From NCBI RefSeq assembly GCF_011440305.1, contig NZ_JAAOIW010000004.1:248001-312000 (forward strand): 64,000 bases of DNA. The letters run 5' to 3'. Numbering within the stretch: the first letter of the stretch is position 1; each line of letters starts with the position of its first letter. Positions 17,587 to 27,234 of this stretch are shown one piece after another. The notes under the pieces were generated by a model. The model worked only from the letters and a program-made list of their open reading frames with translations, had not been told where the DNA came from and searched no databases. The stretch comes from Paenibacillus agricola. GTDB taxonomy: Bacteria; Bacillota; Bacilli; Paenibacillales; NBRC-103111. A program made the position numbers and the translations under genes.

Positions 17587-19794
17587 TTATTCCGTTACGC
17601 CGAACCAATTCATCGTTTGCGACCCCAACAATTTGCGTTTCCCTTGAAATTCATGGTAAATATGAAGCTTAAACTGCTTAAGAGATTCGATTTTAAAAAC
17701 AAGGCTTTCATCCTGCCTCGTTATCCGGTAATCGTGCTCGCCAAGAGAAAGCCGTTTATCCTCATCCTCTGGAGCCGTTTCCAAATAAAACACTTCATCA
17801 ATATGCACGTTGCCATTGCCATCCTCGAATTGAATAATCAGCTTGCTGCCCTCGTTGCTCGTTTCGTAATAGCTGTCTTTCACCAATTTATATTGAAAAT
17901 TAACCCTTAGCTCTTTGCGGTCTAGCCACGTATTGATATTGCTTAATGAGATCGTATACGGATAAAAGACAAGCTCCTTCAAGATCGGACTGACCGTTGT
18001 ATGCTCGATCGGCAGCTCCATTTGCACAACGTTCATATAGGCATCGGCTTTATCGTCCGGACCGCTAATTCTTTGATCCGTAATCGATTCGCCAATTACC
18101 AGCTTCATATTAGTCACATCCAAATCCTTGGGCAGCTTATTGGAAAAGGATAAAAGTGCCTTGCCTTGCGGGTTTAGCTTTTGCTTGATTTCACGAATTT
18201 TCGTCGGATACATCGAATCATCGGCTGTTTTGAAAAAAGCGACCAGCTTCGGGATGGCATTGGAGCGCTTCTCCAGGTTAGAAACCTCCACTTGGACTTC
18301 AAACAGGTTGCTTACCCCATCTGTGAAGGTATGGATTTCACGAGGGGCATAGCTGGCGGCACGACCGGCACCTACAATTCTTTGTGAATCTCCAAAGGCT
18401 AATGTCGGGAGATCGATCCTAGAAGGCGGCAGCTGGAACTGGGCGATGTCCTCGCTTGCCGATTCACTTGTTTGTTCCTTAAGCACCAGCTTGGCTGAAG
18501 CAAATGGATAGGTGTACGGAATTTTGGAAACCAGCTTCACATGGACGCTCGTTGTGGGAGGAACACCAACAGCCCGATCGATTGGCACCACCTTAGCCTC
18601 TACTTTCACTCCCCCATCCAGCTCAAAGTAAGCGATAAGCTCAGGATACGGCAGCGCCTCCTTATAAGGATGGGATAAGGAGACATCCGCTGTCAAAATA
18701 TCTTGATCCTCCCAAGGTAATCTATCTACTTGATTGGCATGGAATGTATAGGTTCCATTCGAGTTGGTATAATCAACACTTCCACCGAGCATAGGCACGA
18801 CGGGCGGCTCTGTCGAAATCCTTAAAGCAGCTATCGGATACTGAAGCTTGGTATCGGCTGTAAGGACCAGTGGCTGGGTGACTACCAGATCCCAGCTATG
18901 GCCCTCAGGGGGCGCTGGCAGCTCGTTAGCCTTTAATTGTAGCTCCACCGCCATATCTGGCTGTAGCGACTGTTTATCGCTGTCAGGCACGATTTCTAGT
19001 GGATACATCGCCCCGCTGGATGTGCGCAGCACATATTGATAATCAACCATACGAATACTGGCTTTGCCTTTATTCAACAACCGTAAAGCCAGCTTGGGTG
19101 AAGTATGGCCGTTCACTAAGGTCTCTGCCCAACGCACGACCTCTAATTCAACCGGCATTCCGGACATTTGAACGGTTTTGGTTGCTGTGGTCGGTACCCA
19201 TAAAGCAGAGGCGGCTTCTGGGAATTGAATCTCGCCAAGCGTTTGCTCAAGCTCGGCGCTTGTATAGTCCCAGCGTATAACGCGGTAAGCAAGTGATTCC
19301 AGCACTGTTGAATCGTTAACAGGTGCATAAAAGGAGAAATCCACCCGCTGTCCTGCTGGAACCTCCTTTTTCAGCTTATCCTGCAGAAGCAAATCCGCCT
19401 TATATTCGGCCCCACCAGAATCGAACACGCGGATCCAATAATCGAGGAAGGACAGCTTGCTGCTTCCGCCATTGGCAACTGACATGGTGAACAACAGCAC
19501 CCTACCCTCAACTGACTGGATGATTGTGGCACTTTTCAGCTGGATAGAGCTATCACTCCCCAAGGATAGGCCTTCAAGCTGTAAAGTGCTATCCAGCTCA
19601 TCCCTTTGGTAGATCTCCCCCTCGGCGAATACCGATGGCGGGATCGGCCCCAGCAGTATCGCTGCTGCCATTAGAAGCAGCAACCCCTTGGGGATCCCCT
19701 TGTATAGCTGGCGTTGCTTCTGTTGCCTTTGACGGTATGGAAGCTGCAGCAGACGTTGAAGGCATAATTGCAGCAGCTCGCGTAGTGATTGCAT
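17587..19794 (-). CDS. Secreted protein of an ABC export operon, unknown family
   Basis: A 735-residue exported protein. The N-terminus has a long, very basic n-region (LPYRQRQQKQRQ), a hydrophobic core (GLLLLMAAAILLGPIPP) and a likely cleavage site after SVFA. The mature part looks beta-rich, with recurring segments such as LLFTMSVANGGSSKLSFLDY and FEVQVEVSNLEKRSN that resemble immunoglobulin-like or DUF4352-like sandwich domains; no catalytic motif is visible. ATG 19794 has GGAGGGGAATATCA before it. Its first 197 bases overlap the 3' end of the ABC ATPase gene in another frame. Last gene of the exporter operon, so it may be a cargo or an extracellular partner of the exporter. Confidence 0.82.
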   Translation of the reverse strand: MQSLRELLQLCLQRLLQLPYRQRQQKQRQLYKGIPKGLLLLMAAAILLGPIPPSVFAEGEIYQRDELDSTLQLEGLSLGSDSSIQLKSATIIQSVEGRVLLFTMSVANGGSSKLSFLDYWIRVFDSGGAEYKADLLLQDKLKKEVPAGQRVDFSFYAPVNDSTVLESLAYRVIRWDYTSAELEQTLGEIQFPEAASALWVPTTATKTVQMSGMPVELEVVRWAETLVNGHTSPKLALRLLNKGKASIRMVDYQYVLRTSSGAMYPLEIVPDSDKQSLQPDMAVELQLKANELPAPPEGHSWDLVVTQPLVLTADTKLQYPIAALRISTEPPVVPMLGGSVDYTNSNGTYTFHANQVDRLPWEDQDILTADVSLSHPYKEALPYPELIAYFELDGGVKVEAKVVPIDRAVGVPPTTSVHVKLVSKIPYTYPFASAKLVLKEQTSESASEDIAQFQLPPSRIDLPTLAFGDSQRIVGAGRAASYAPREIHTFTDGVSNLFEVQVEVSNLEKRSNAIPKLVAFFKTADDSMYPTKIREIKQKLNPQGKALLSFSNKLPKDLDVTNMKLVIGESITDQRISGPDDKADAYMNVVQMELPIEHTTVSPILKELVFYPYTISLSNINTWLDRKELRVNFQYKLVKDSYYETSNEGSKLIIQFEDGNGNVHIDEVFYLETAPEDEDKRLSLGEHDYRITRQDESLVFKIESLKQFKLHIYHEFQGKRKLLGSQTMNWFGVTE

Positions 19795-20689
19795 TGATAT
19801 TCCCCTCCTTCTCCTCCGGTGGCAGCAGGACAATTCGCCCTTCCTCCACCTGGACTCTAACTTTATTCGTCGATTGGATGCCGATTGATTTCAGCATCTC
19901 TGCCGGTATTTGCAGCCGCCCGGCTTTGTCCAGCACTGCATACTCCGTATGGGTCTCCTCTTCGGCCTGCTGCATCCCTAATTCCAGCTCAGCCAATTCG
20001 GCAGCATAGGATTTGCGCCGAATCATCTCGGAAGACGTCTTGCCATCACGGATGGCGACGACCCGGTCCACTTTCTTCGCGAGCAGCGGATCATGTGTCA
20101 CGATAATGACGGTCAGCCCCATCCTGCGGTTCAAGTCACGGAATAAATCAAGGATTTGCTCCGCCATCTTGGAGTCGACCGAGCCTGTCGGCTCATCGGC
20201 AAGCAGCAGCTTCGGATTGTTCGCCAAGGCGATTGCAATCGCCACACGCTGCTGCTCGCCGCCAGATAGCTGGTTCAGCCTGTTTTTGATCCGATGGCTC
20301 AAGCCGACGGCTTCCAGCAGCTCCAGCGCCCGCTCACGCTTGCGCTTTCCTTGAAGCAGGATTGGCAGCTCCACATTTTCCTGGGCGCTCAGGTAAGGGA
20401 TTAGGTTGCGAGCATTATTTTGCCAAACGAAGCCGACAATTTCTCTTTTATAACGAACAAGGTCGCGCTCCTTGAACTTCAATAAATCTTGTCCTGCCAC
20501 CTGTAATTGCCCCGCTGACGGGCGGTCCAATCCTCCCAGCATATTCAGCAGCGTGGACTTGCCGCTCCCGCTGTTGCCGATAATCGCCATCAGCTCACCC
20601 GTCTCAACATGCAAGTCAAGCCCTTGCAGGGCTACAACTTCAAGATCAGCAACCTTGTATATTTTCACGAGGTTATCGCAGTGAATCAT
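19598..20689 (-). CDS. ABC exporter ATPase with C-terminal AbrB-like domain
   Basis: MacB/LolD-type ABC ATPase in residues 1-225: Walker A GNSGSGKSTLLNMLGG, Q-loop region GFVWQNNARNLIPYL, signature LSGGEQQRVAIA, Walker B LLLADEPTG and H-loop IIVTHD. Unusually, residues about 240-290 form a SpoVT/AbrB-like swapped-hairpin module (LDKAGRLQIPAEMLKSIGI, then VQVEEGRIVLLPPE). A final Ala/Ser/Thr-rich tail of about 68 residues lies entirely over the start of the next gene in another frame. GGAGGATTAAG precedes ATG 20689, and the permease stop is immediately upstream. The AbrB module usually binds DNA; here it may dimerise or sense instead. Confidence 0.9.
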   Translation of the reverse strand: MIHCDNLVKIYKVADLEVVALQGLDLHVETGELMAIIGNSGSGKSTLLNMLGGLDRPSAGQLQVAGQDLLKFKERDLVRYKREIVGFVWQNNARNLIPYLSAQENVELPILLQGKRKRERALELLEAVGLSHRIKNRLNQLSGGEQQRVAIAIALANNPKLLLADEPTGSVDSKMAEQILDLFRDLNRRMGLTVIIVTHDPLLAKKVDRVVAIRDGKTSSEMIRRKSYAAELAELELGMQQAEEETHTEYAVLDKAGRLQIPAEMLKSIGIQSTNKVRVQVEEGRIVLLPPEEKEGNINAITTRAAAIMPSTSAAASIPSKATEATPAIQGDPQGVAASNGSSDTAGADPAIGIRRGGDLPKG

Positions 20690-20690
20690 C

Positions 20691-23621
20691 TTAATCCTCC
20701 CCGAGCTTAACAGCCTGATGAATTTTGATCCGGGACAGCATCGTGCCCAATATGAGCAGCCCTGTGCCTAGCATCACCGTAACAATAAGGTAAAGCTGAA
20801 GCTGATCACGGGGGTCGAATATAACCTGGAAGGGCGGAACCTGGCTTGTTGTTTGCATCGATAATTGAAACATCGGTACGAATAAACGGCTTGTCAAATT
20901 GCCGATAACCAACCCGATTCCGATCGCCGCGCCTGAGGTAAGCAGTTGCTCCCCAACCAGCATCAGGACCAGCTGCCTGAAGGAAATGCCCATCGCCCGC
21001 AATATCCCGAACTGCAGCACGCGGCCTGATAAGGATAAAACCCAATATAGCAAAAATCCACAAAAGCTGATCACCATCGAAATGATAAAACCAAGCGTCA
21101 TGACGCCATTAATCGCAAGCAGGAAGGGGTCGTTTTTAGAGCGGATCAGCTCCTGCTTAGCATCAACCAGCTTCGTAATCGGTATCTTTTTATCCTCAAT
21201 GGACTGATATAGCTCTTGGCTTGTCGCTTCGGGCTTCATTTTCATCCAAACCTCATAAGGCTCCAGCGCCATATTGTTCTGCATATAAGATAAATGGCCA
21301 ACGACCAGCATCGGGTCCTTTACCTTTTTATTGTTCGCAGCATTAGCAGAGCCTGAGCTTGTATTATTACTTCCGACTGCCGATTTGTCGCTAAACAGCG
21401 GGTTAGGATTCCACGAGGGCCAATACGAAATAATGCCATAAACTTGAAACATCGTGCTTTCCACGCCGCTCCAGCTCACATATAACGTATCACCGACCTT
21501 GAGGCTATGCTGCTCAGCCATCGACTCGGAAATGAGCACAGCAGCGGGATTACCCGCCATCAGGTTCAAATAATCGTTAAAATGATGCTCAAGCAATCCA
21601 TCACGCAGCCATGCGGTTTGCCCGAATTCATCGGTATCGATGCCCATTAGCGTGACGGTGCCTTTTTCTTTACCTGCGTTAAAGGCTGCTTCCTTCTTCG
21701 TAAATACCTTGGCGGTGGTTTCGGCTCCTGCCAGCTGGGCAAGCGGCAAATAAGGCGGCTCGGAAAATTGCACCTTTTTCGGTGCCATGGGAACCACAGC
21801 CTGTGCTTCGGCGGGGTCACCCCCGCCTCCTTCCCCACCCATATCAGGTGGAGGGGCATCATTCTCCCATTTGAGCTGCAGCGCAATGTCTGCCCCGTTG
21901 CTGTACATAATTTTCTCGCCAGCATTGTTATTGATCGTCCTCGCCGCACTGGCACTGAATAAGCCGGTGGCTAGTGTAACACTCAAAAACACCATAATCG
22001 CCTGGTATTGCGTAGGCGACCTGCCCACCTGCAGCAACGTCGCATATAGGGCTGGTGGCCACCATCGCCGCCCAAGCCTATATAGCAGACGAACCAAATA
22101 CGGATAAATCCGCAGCACGAGGAAGCTTGCTCCTAGCACAAAAAGCGCAGGCACCAGAAACAGCAACGGATCCATCTGCAAATCCGTCACATCCAGCCCC
22201 AAGGCCTGCATATCGGACATTCGGCGGCGAAACGTATACAAGCCGTACAAAGAAATCGCCAGCAGCACCACATCAATCCCATATTTATGCCAAAATGAGA
22301 GCCCGGATTGCCTTGCCATCTGCTGTTTATGTCCAACAATCGTTGCTTTCATTGCAAAAATAACAGGCAAAAGCGTCATCACAACCGAGCAAAGCACCGC
22401 GTATAAGCCGTATTGAAAAGCTTCTTCGTTCAAGCGGACATCCAATGCAGCACGCTGGACAAATTCAAGAAAGCCATTAGAGGCTCCCAGTGCTTTGGTC
22501 AGCATCAAGCCGATAAAGGGGCCGCAGACAAAGGCGATTCCGCCCAGGAGGGCTCCTTCGATGACGTAGCCCATTACGATTTGTAAGCGGCTTGCACCGC
22601 GGCTGCGCAAAACGGCGATTTCCGTTTTTTGCCGATCCACGATCAGGTTCGCTACCATAAATAAATAATAAGCAAGCATAATCATCACAGGTACATTCAG
22701 CGACCAAAGCATCAACCGTAATTTTTCTTCTTTGGCATAATAGCCCGTTAACGTTTTCAATCCAGGAGCTTTGATGGATAAGTTCGTAAAGGTGTTGCTG
22801 AAATAGGCTTCCGTACGCTGGTAGTTGTTTATAAAGCGCTCAATAGAATCCAGCTTCATTTCGCTGTAATCGACCGCCATATACCAGCTGCTGGAACGTA
22901 GCATAAGCTGTTGCTCCTGCGTAATCGCTTTTTCAAACCAATCATAGGCTACGAGCAGGCTCGAATTGTAGCTCGACAAAGCGCTGTACCAATAAAGGTC
23001 ATCATAGCTTTTCCGATCGATCACACCAACGATAGTGACAACAAGCGGGGTTTTCGCATCATCATCTTCAATCTTATACTGCTGCCCAACGACCAGCTTC
23101 AGGTTGGTTAGCCCTTGGTCCACAACAACCGCCTCCACGGCGCCATCGACAGGTTCGGCAGATGGCAGTCTGCCATCTATAAGCCTTACATGCGCATCCA
23201 TCCCACTTAATGCGGCAATGTTCGCTGTGCGATTGACCTTACTATCATTGCGGCTGGCATCGACGGGAATCCATTTCCAGCTATCCGTCGACCTTTCCGT
23301 TACATAAGCTTTTAGCGGAAGCTGAAACCTTTGGGCGACCACATCTCTCATATAAGCATCGGCATCAACAATTTCCTGCTTGGCTTGCTCAGGCTTCATC
23401 TCACCGGTAAGATAAACCGAATTCCAAAAGATGCCCGAATATTGCTGGTTATTCGTTTGCAGCTGCTCCAGGTCTTTAATCAGCAGCCGCTGAAGAATCG
23501 CGCTTGTATAAATCGGCATGCTGCTCACAAGGCCCACAGAGATGATCAACCCAAGCAGCAGGCTAAGCTCCAGCCATTTGTTTTTGATCATTTTGCGCAT
23601 GATCATGACAAGAATTGCCAC
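20691..23621 (-). CDS. Large FtsX/MacB-type ABC transporter permease
   Basis: Membrane permease of 976 residues. An N-terminal membrane helix (ELSLLLGLIISVGLVSSMPIY) is followed by a large extracellular domain, then a cluster of helices around residues 320-560. A second extracellular domain follows, and a C-terminal FtsX domain contains WVLSLSGRVLQFGILRAMG. This duplicated layout is typical of large MacB-like or lipoprotein-type permeases that act mechanically rather than by channel import. It starts with GTG after AAGGTGG. It sits between the adaptor lipoprotein and the AbrB-fused ATPase. Confidence 0.9.
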   Translation of the reverse strand: MAILVMIMRKMIKNKWLELSLLLGLIISVGLVSSMPIYTSAILQRLLIKDLEQLQTNNQQYSGIFWNSVYLTGEMKPEQAKQEIVDADAYMRDVVAQRFQLPLKAYVTERSTDSWKWIPVDASRNDSKVNRTANIAALSGMDAHVRLIDGRLPSAEPVDGAVEAVVVDQGLTNLKLVVGQQYKIEDDDAKTPLVVTIVGVIDRKSYDDLYWYSALSSYNSSLLVAYDWFEKAITQEQQLMLRSSSWYMAVDYSEMKLDSIERFINNYQRTEAYFSNTFTNLSIKAPGLKTLTGYYAKEEKLRLMLWSLNVPVMIMLAYYLFMVANLIVDRQKTEIAVLRSRGASRLQIVMGYVIEGALLGGIAFVCGPFIGLMLTKALGASNGFLEFVQRAALDVRLNEEAFQYGLYAVLCSVVMTLLPVIFAMKATIVGHKQQMARQSGLSFWHKYGIDVVLLAISLYGLYTFRRRMSDMQALGLDVTDLQMDPLLFLVPALFVLGASFLVLRIYPYLVRLLYRLGRRWWPPALYATLLQVGRSPTQYQAIMVFLSVTLATGLFSASAARTINNNAGEKIMYSNGADIALQLKWENDAPPPDMGGEGGGGDPAEAQAVVPMAPKKVQFSEPPYLPLAQLAGAETTAKVFTKKEAAFNAGKEKGTVTLMGIDTDEFGQTAWLRDGLLEHHFNDYLNLMAGNPAAVLISESMAEQHSLKVGDTLYVSWSGVESTMFQVYGIISYWPSWNPNPLFSDKSAVGSNNTSSGSANAANNKKVKDPMLVVGHLSYMQNNMALEPYEVWMKMKPEATSQELYQSIEDKKIPITKLVDAKQELIRSKNDPFLLAINGVMTLGFIISMVISFCGFLLYWVLSLSGRVLQFGILRAMGISFRQLVLMLVGEQLLTSGAAIGIGLVIGNLTSRLFVPMFQLSMQTTSQVPPFQVIFDPRDQLQLYLIVTVMLGTGLLILGTMLSRIKIHQAVKLGED

Positions 23622-23632
23622 AAGGCACCACC

Positions 23633-24715
23633 TTAATTGTTTAAAATCACTTTTTGGCCTTCCTTAAGCCCTTTACGGATTTCCACCTCGTTTGCCGAAA
23701 CGATCCCTTTCTCGACATCAATCTCCTTGCGCACCTCGCCTTCAAGCACCTGCACATAATCCCGACCCATATAAGATCTTAAGCCCACCTTGGGAATGAG
23801 CAATACATCGTCTCGTTTTTCCGTCACAATGGTAATATCCGCGCTATTGCCAATTTCAATAGTATCCGGCAAGCCTTCTGTCACGACCACAATCGACTTG
23901 GCGTTTTTCTCCGCAATTGCCTTTACTTCATTAAACGGTGCCGTTGCAGGAATTTGTGCGACTTTCCCCGTATAAAGCCCATCTTTGATTTTAACCGCCG
24001 CTGTGAGGCCAACCTGAATCCCGGTTAAGTCCAACGCATTGTTCGTCTCATAGACAAGCTTCATCGACTTGGGATCAGACACCGTGAACAGCGTTTTATA
24101 GGCGACTACAGCATCGCCTTGCTTGATCGGATCGATATATGTGACAATACCTGAGACATCGGACACCAGCTTGGTTCTGTTTAATTGTTTTTTTAACATA
24201 TCCAGCTGAATTTCTTCCTTTTGCATTTCAAGCAGCTTAATACGGATTGCAACCGGCTCGCCGCGCATCTCGTCTTTGGCCTGCTCCAAAATAAGCCTTG
24301 CCTTCTCGACCACCAGCTCCTGCTGCTGAATTTTGCCCTCGATCTCGCCTTTATCTAATTCTGCTACCACATCGCCCTTGCTTACGACTGAACCTAACGA
24401 AACGTTAATGGCAATAAGACGCCCTCCAGATTCCGCATAAAATAAGGATTGCATTTTGTCGGAAGCAAATACGCCTATCCCGCTAATCTGCTTGGTGATA
24501 CTCCCCTTCTTCACTTCAAACAGCTCGAAGCTTTCCTTGACTGGCTTCACTAGCGGCGGCTTTAGCGCCTGCTCCTCCTGAGGCAAAAGACTGCATCCGG
24601 TAAACATGCACGCAATCACTAAAACAAGGAATGTAAGCGCGGCCATTCTAATCCTGTAAGTAACGCTGCAGCTATGATTGACTTTCTTCCACAATGTGCC
24701 CATCCTCCAATGCAT
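23633..24715 (-). CDS. HlyD/MacA-type membrane-fusion lipoprotein of the exporter
   Basis: Periplasm-side adaptor homologue of up to 360 residues. A hydrophobic segment leads to a lipobox (IACMFTGC), so the mature protein is probably anchored to the outer face of the membrane. Next come a biotinyl-lipoyl half (VSLGSVVSKGDVVAELDKGE), a coiled-coil hairpin (about residues 110-155), the second lipoyl half (SGIVTYIDPIKQGDAV) and beta-barrel domains. The frame begins at 24715 inside the upstream ATPase gene; an ATG 23 codons later (AGGATTAGA before it) is also possible. In Gram-positives such adaptors work with MacB-like permeases. Confidence 0.88.
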   Translation of the reverse strand: MHWRMGTLWKKVNHSCSVTYRIRMAALTFLVLVIACMFTGCSLLPQEEQALKPPLVKPVKESFELFEVKKGSITKQISGIGVFASDKMQSLFYAESGGRLIAINVSLGSVVSKGDVVAELDKGEIEGKIQQQELVVEKARLILEQAKDEMRGEPVAIRIKLLEMQKEEIQLDMLKKQLNRTKLVSDVSGIVTYIDPIKQGDAVVAYKTLFTVSDPKSMKLVYETNNALDLTGIQVGLTAAVKIKDGLYTGKVAQIPATAPFNEVKAIAEKNAKSIVVVTEGLPDTIEIGNSADITIVTEKRDDVLLIPKVGLRSYMGRDYVQVLEGEVRKEIDVEKGIVSANEVEIRKGLKEGQKVILNN

Positions 24716-25394
24716 AGACTTGATCTACAATTTCCATTATCGCCGGATCATGTGTGGTTAAAATAATGGTCATCCCTTCGCTCTCTACCAAATCCTTGAA
24801 CACCTTCATCACCTGCAAGCCCATCCGGCTATCCAACTCGGCCGTTGGCTCATCGGCGAGCAGCAGCTTCGGCCGATGGGCAATGGCTCTGGCAATCGCC
24901 GTCCGCTGCTGCTCCCCGCCGGACATTTCGTAAGGCCTATGCTTCATCCTCGGCTTCAAGCCAACAAAATCCAGCGCTTGCTCGGCATATTCAAGGTGCC
25001 GGGCTGCAGGGATACCTGCAATACGCAAGCCGAATTCGACATTCTCATAGGCTGACATATAAGGAACCAAGGCAAAGGATTGAAAGATCAGTCCAAGCTC
25101 TGTACGCCTCAGCACATTGCGTTTTTTATCGGATAAAGCGGTTACATTTTCTCCTGACAAATAAATCTCCCCATCTGTAGGCCTGTCCAGTAATCCGAGC
25201 ATATTTAACAGAGTAGTTTTGCCTGACCCTGAGCGGCCTCGAAGTGCTACCAGCCTTCCGCTGGTGATGCCGAGGTTAACTCCACGAAGTGCATGGACCG
25301 CACCTGCACCTTTTCCGAAGGTACGGGTTACTTGGGCCGCGCGGAGGATTAGATTAGGTTCAGCTGGCGATTCTTTATTGAACACAGGCTGCAT
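24672..25394 (-). CDS. ABC exporter ATPase, MacB/LolD type
   Basis: Cytoplasmic ATPase of 240 residues: Walker A LRGRSGSGKTTLLNMLG, Q-loop GLIFQSFALVPYMSA, signature MSGGEQQRTAIA, Walker B LLLADEPTA, H-loop ILTTHD. ATG 25394 with GGAGGT upstream is the start; the longer frame to 25460 reads through a terminator hairpin of the preceding gene. First gene of the five-gene export operon, which therefore encodes two different ATPases for a single permease. Confidence 0.92.
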   Translation of the reverse strand: MQPVFNKESPAEPNLILRAAQVTRTFGKGAGAVHALRGVNLGITSGRLVALRGRSGSGKTTLLNMLGLLDRPTDGEIYLSGENVTALSDKKRNVLRRTELGLIFQSFALVPYMSAYENVEFGLRIAGIPAARHLEYAEQALDFVGLKPRMKHRPYEMSGGEQQRTAIARAIAHRPKLLLADEPTAELDSRMGLQVMKVFKDLVESEGMTIILTTHDPAIMEIVDQVYALEDGHIVEESQS

Positions 25395-25432
25395 AAGGAC
25401 CTCCATTGGGCTGCTTGTTTGGCAGAGATCGT

Positions 25433-25467
25433 ATAAAAAACCCATGAGCTGCGAGCCCACGGGTTTC
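25433..25467 (-). terminator. Rho-independent terminator
   Basis: On the minus strand AACCCGTG and CATGGGTT form a stem with an 11-base interior, followed by six T. It ends the transcript of the small Cys-rich gene and separates it from the exporter operon. Confidence 0.75.
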
Positions 25468-25497
25468 TATACTTGATGTTTTCATGACCTGATGTTG

Positions 25498-25770
25498 TTA
25501 CGGGGTTCCCACTAACTCTAAGGCTTGCTGTGAAATATCTTCCTTGTACTTATTCATGCAGTTACACAAAAAGTCTTTACGGCAAATCGGGCAAGGCTCA
25601 TACAACAAACGGTTAATATGTGAGGCAACTGCGGTTCCCGTAGCTGTATCCTTTCCATAAGTGAGTCTGCAAGAAGTCCGATCTTTCAGATGGACTAAGA
25701 CTTCAAACAATCCATTTTTGGTGTTGTTGCTTACGATCTCGGCTTTCATTACTTTGGGTTGATATGCCAT
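25498..25770 (-). CDS. Small hypothetical protein with C-terminal Cys cluster
   Basis: About 90 residues; no family recognised. The N-terminal half looks beta-rich (VLVHLKDRTSCRLTYG). The C-terminal half has four closely spaced Cys (CPICRKDFLCNC), which could bind zinc or a metal cluster. ATG 25770 follows AGAGGTG by nine bases and is preferred to the GTG at 25782. Single-gene unit between purT and the exporter operon, with its own terminator. Confidence 0.65.
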   Translation of the reverse strand: MAYQPKVMKAEIVSNNTKNGLFEVLVHLKDRTSCRLTYGKDTATGTAVASHINRLLYEPCPICRKDFLCNCMNKYKEDISQQALELVGTP

Positions 25771-25920
25771 GAATTTCGGCACCTCTCTTTATATGGGTTG
25801 TCTTGTATCATGTGTATCTTGAATAATAGCTTGTTTTAGTTCCCCGCGTCAAGCAAACGAGACTAGACGCGTTGAAAAACCTTTTGCCAGCCTACCTTTT
25901 ACTCACTAATCTTTTATTCA

Positions 25921-27102
25921 TTAATGCTCATAATTCAGCTTTAATTCCCCAGCCGCGTCGGCTGCAACCTTGCGCGCTTCCTCAACATTGTCCGCGGTGC
26001 TGAGTGTTACTGCCATCCTACGCCCCACCTTGGTCTCCGGCTTCCCAAAAATACGAACCTGTGTATACGGATAACTCATTGCCTTTTCTACACCCTCAAT
26101 GCTGAATACCTCGCGTTCCTCTGTCGCTTTTAAGGTGTGCGAAGCACCTGATGACAGCAAGCGGATTGTTGGAATCGGGAAGCCAAGAATCGCCCGCACG
26201 TGAAGTGCAAATTCAGACAAGTCCTGGGTAACCATCGTGACCATACCCGTATCATGCGGCCGGGGCGAAACTTCGCTGAAATAGACTTGATCCTTAGCCA
26301 AAAAAAGCTCAACCCCATAAATGCCGGTGCCACCCAAAGCGTCCGTAATGGTTTTGGCGATATGTTGGGCCTGCTCGATTTGGGCATCAGCCATCTCGTG
26401 AGGCTGCCAGGATTCTATGTAATCCCCTTCCTTTTGCACATGACCGATAGGCGCACAAAAGGTCGTTCCCGAAACGGAACGTACCGTAAGAAGGGTAATT
26501 TCCGACTCAAAGTGAATAAATTGCTCAACAATAACCCGTGTTTTTTTGGCTCTTCCGCCTTCCATCGCATAACTCCACGACTCCTCCACATCAGCAAGCG
26601 ACTTACAGACGCTCTGCCCTTTACCAGAGGAGCTCATAATAGGTTTAATTACACAAGGTGTACCGATTACTGCAACTGCCTCCTGAAGCTCCTCCAGGCT
26701 GTCTGCGAACGCATAGTTAGCGGTTGGCAGATTCAATATTTCTGAAGCCAGCCGGCGAATGCCTTCCCGATCCATAGTTAATTGTGCAGCCGTAGCGGTT
26801 GGGACAATACGTATGCCCTCCTTCTCCAGTTCCACTAGGACTTGAGTAGCGATCGCTTCGATCTCCGGTACGATTAAATCAGGCTGCTCTTTCCTGATCA
26901 CTTCCCTTAGCTGGTCTTCATCCAGCATGTTGATAACATACGAGCGATGGGCAACCTGCATAGCTGGCGCATTGGCATAACGATCTACAGCAATCGTTTC
27001 AACTCCAAGTCTTTGCGCCTCTATAATTACTTCTTTCCCTAGCTCCCCTGAACCAAGAAGCATCATTTTTTTAGCTAATCCTGACAATGGCGATCCATAC
27101 AT
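25921..27102 (-). CDS. purT: Formate-dependent phosphoribosylglycinamide formyltransferase
   Basis: ATP-grasp enzyme of purine synthesis that makes formyl-GAR from GAR, formate and ATP. It has 393 residues, the usual length. The N-terminal domain reads [20 protein letters not shown]; the ATP-grasp core includes [32 protein letters not shown] and PHDTGMVTM, all characteristic of PurT. AGGAGG precedes the ATG. Transcribed alone from a good promoter, divergent from the HxlR regulator. Confidence 0.96.
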   Translation of the reverse strand: MYGSPLSGLAKKMMLLGSGELGKEVIIEAQRLGVETIAVDRYANAPAMQVAHRSYVINMLDEDQLREVIRKEQPDLIVPEIEAIATQVLVELEKEGIRIVPTATAAQLTMDREGIRRLASEILNLPTANYAFADSLEELQEAVAVIGTPCVIKPIMSSSGKGQSVCKSLADVEESWSYAMEGGRAKKTRVIVEQFIHFESEITLLTVRSVSGTTFCAPIGHVQKEGDYIESWQPHEMADAQIEQAQHIAKTITDALGGTGIYGVELFLAKDQVYFSEVSPRPHDTGMVTMVTQDLSEFALHVRAILGFPIPTIRLLSSGASHTLKATEEREVFSIEGVEKAMSYPYTQVRIFGKPETKVGRRMAVTLSTADNVEEARKVAADAAGELKLNYEH

Positions 27103-27153
27103 AATTTGAGTTCCTCCTATAGATAAAAGCTAAATATTTTACGCTCTATCGTT

Positions 27154-27182
27154 GTTATACTTTACAATGAGATATTTTTCAA
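27154..27182 (-). promoter_or_regulatory. Sigma-A-type promoter for purT
   Basis: On the minus strand TTGAAA and TATAAC are separated by exactly 17 bases, with the -10 about 50 bases before the purT start codon. Confidence 0.6.
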
Positions 27183-27234
27183 TCTTTCTTGCAAAAAGTC
27201 ATTAAATTTGCTTTAATGATAGCTTAATAATAGC

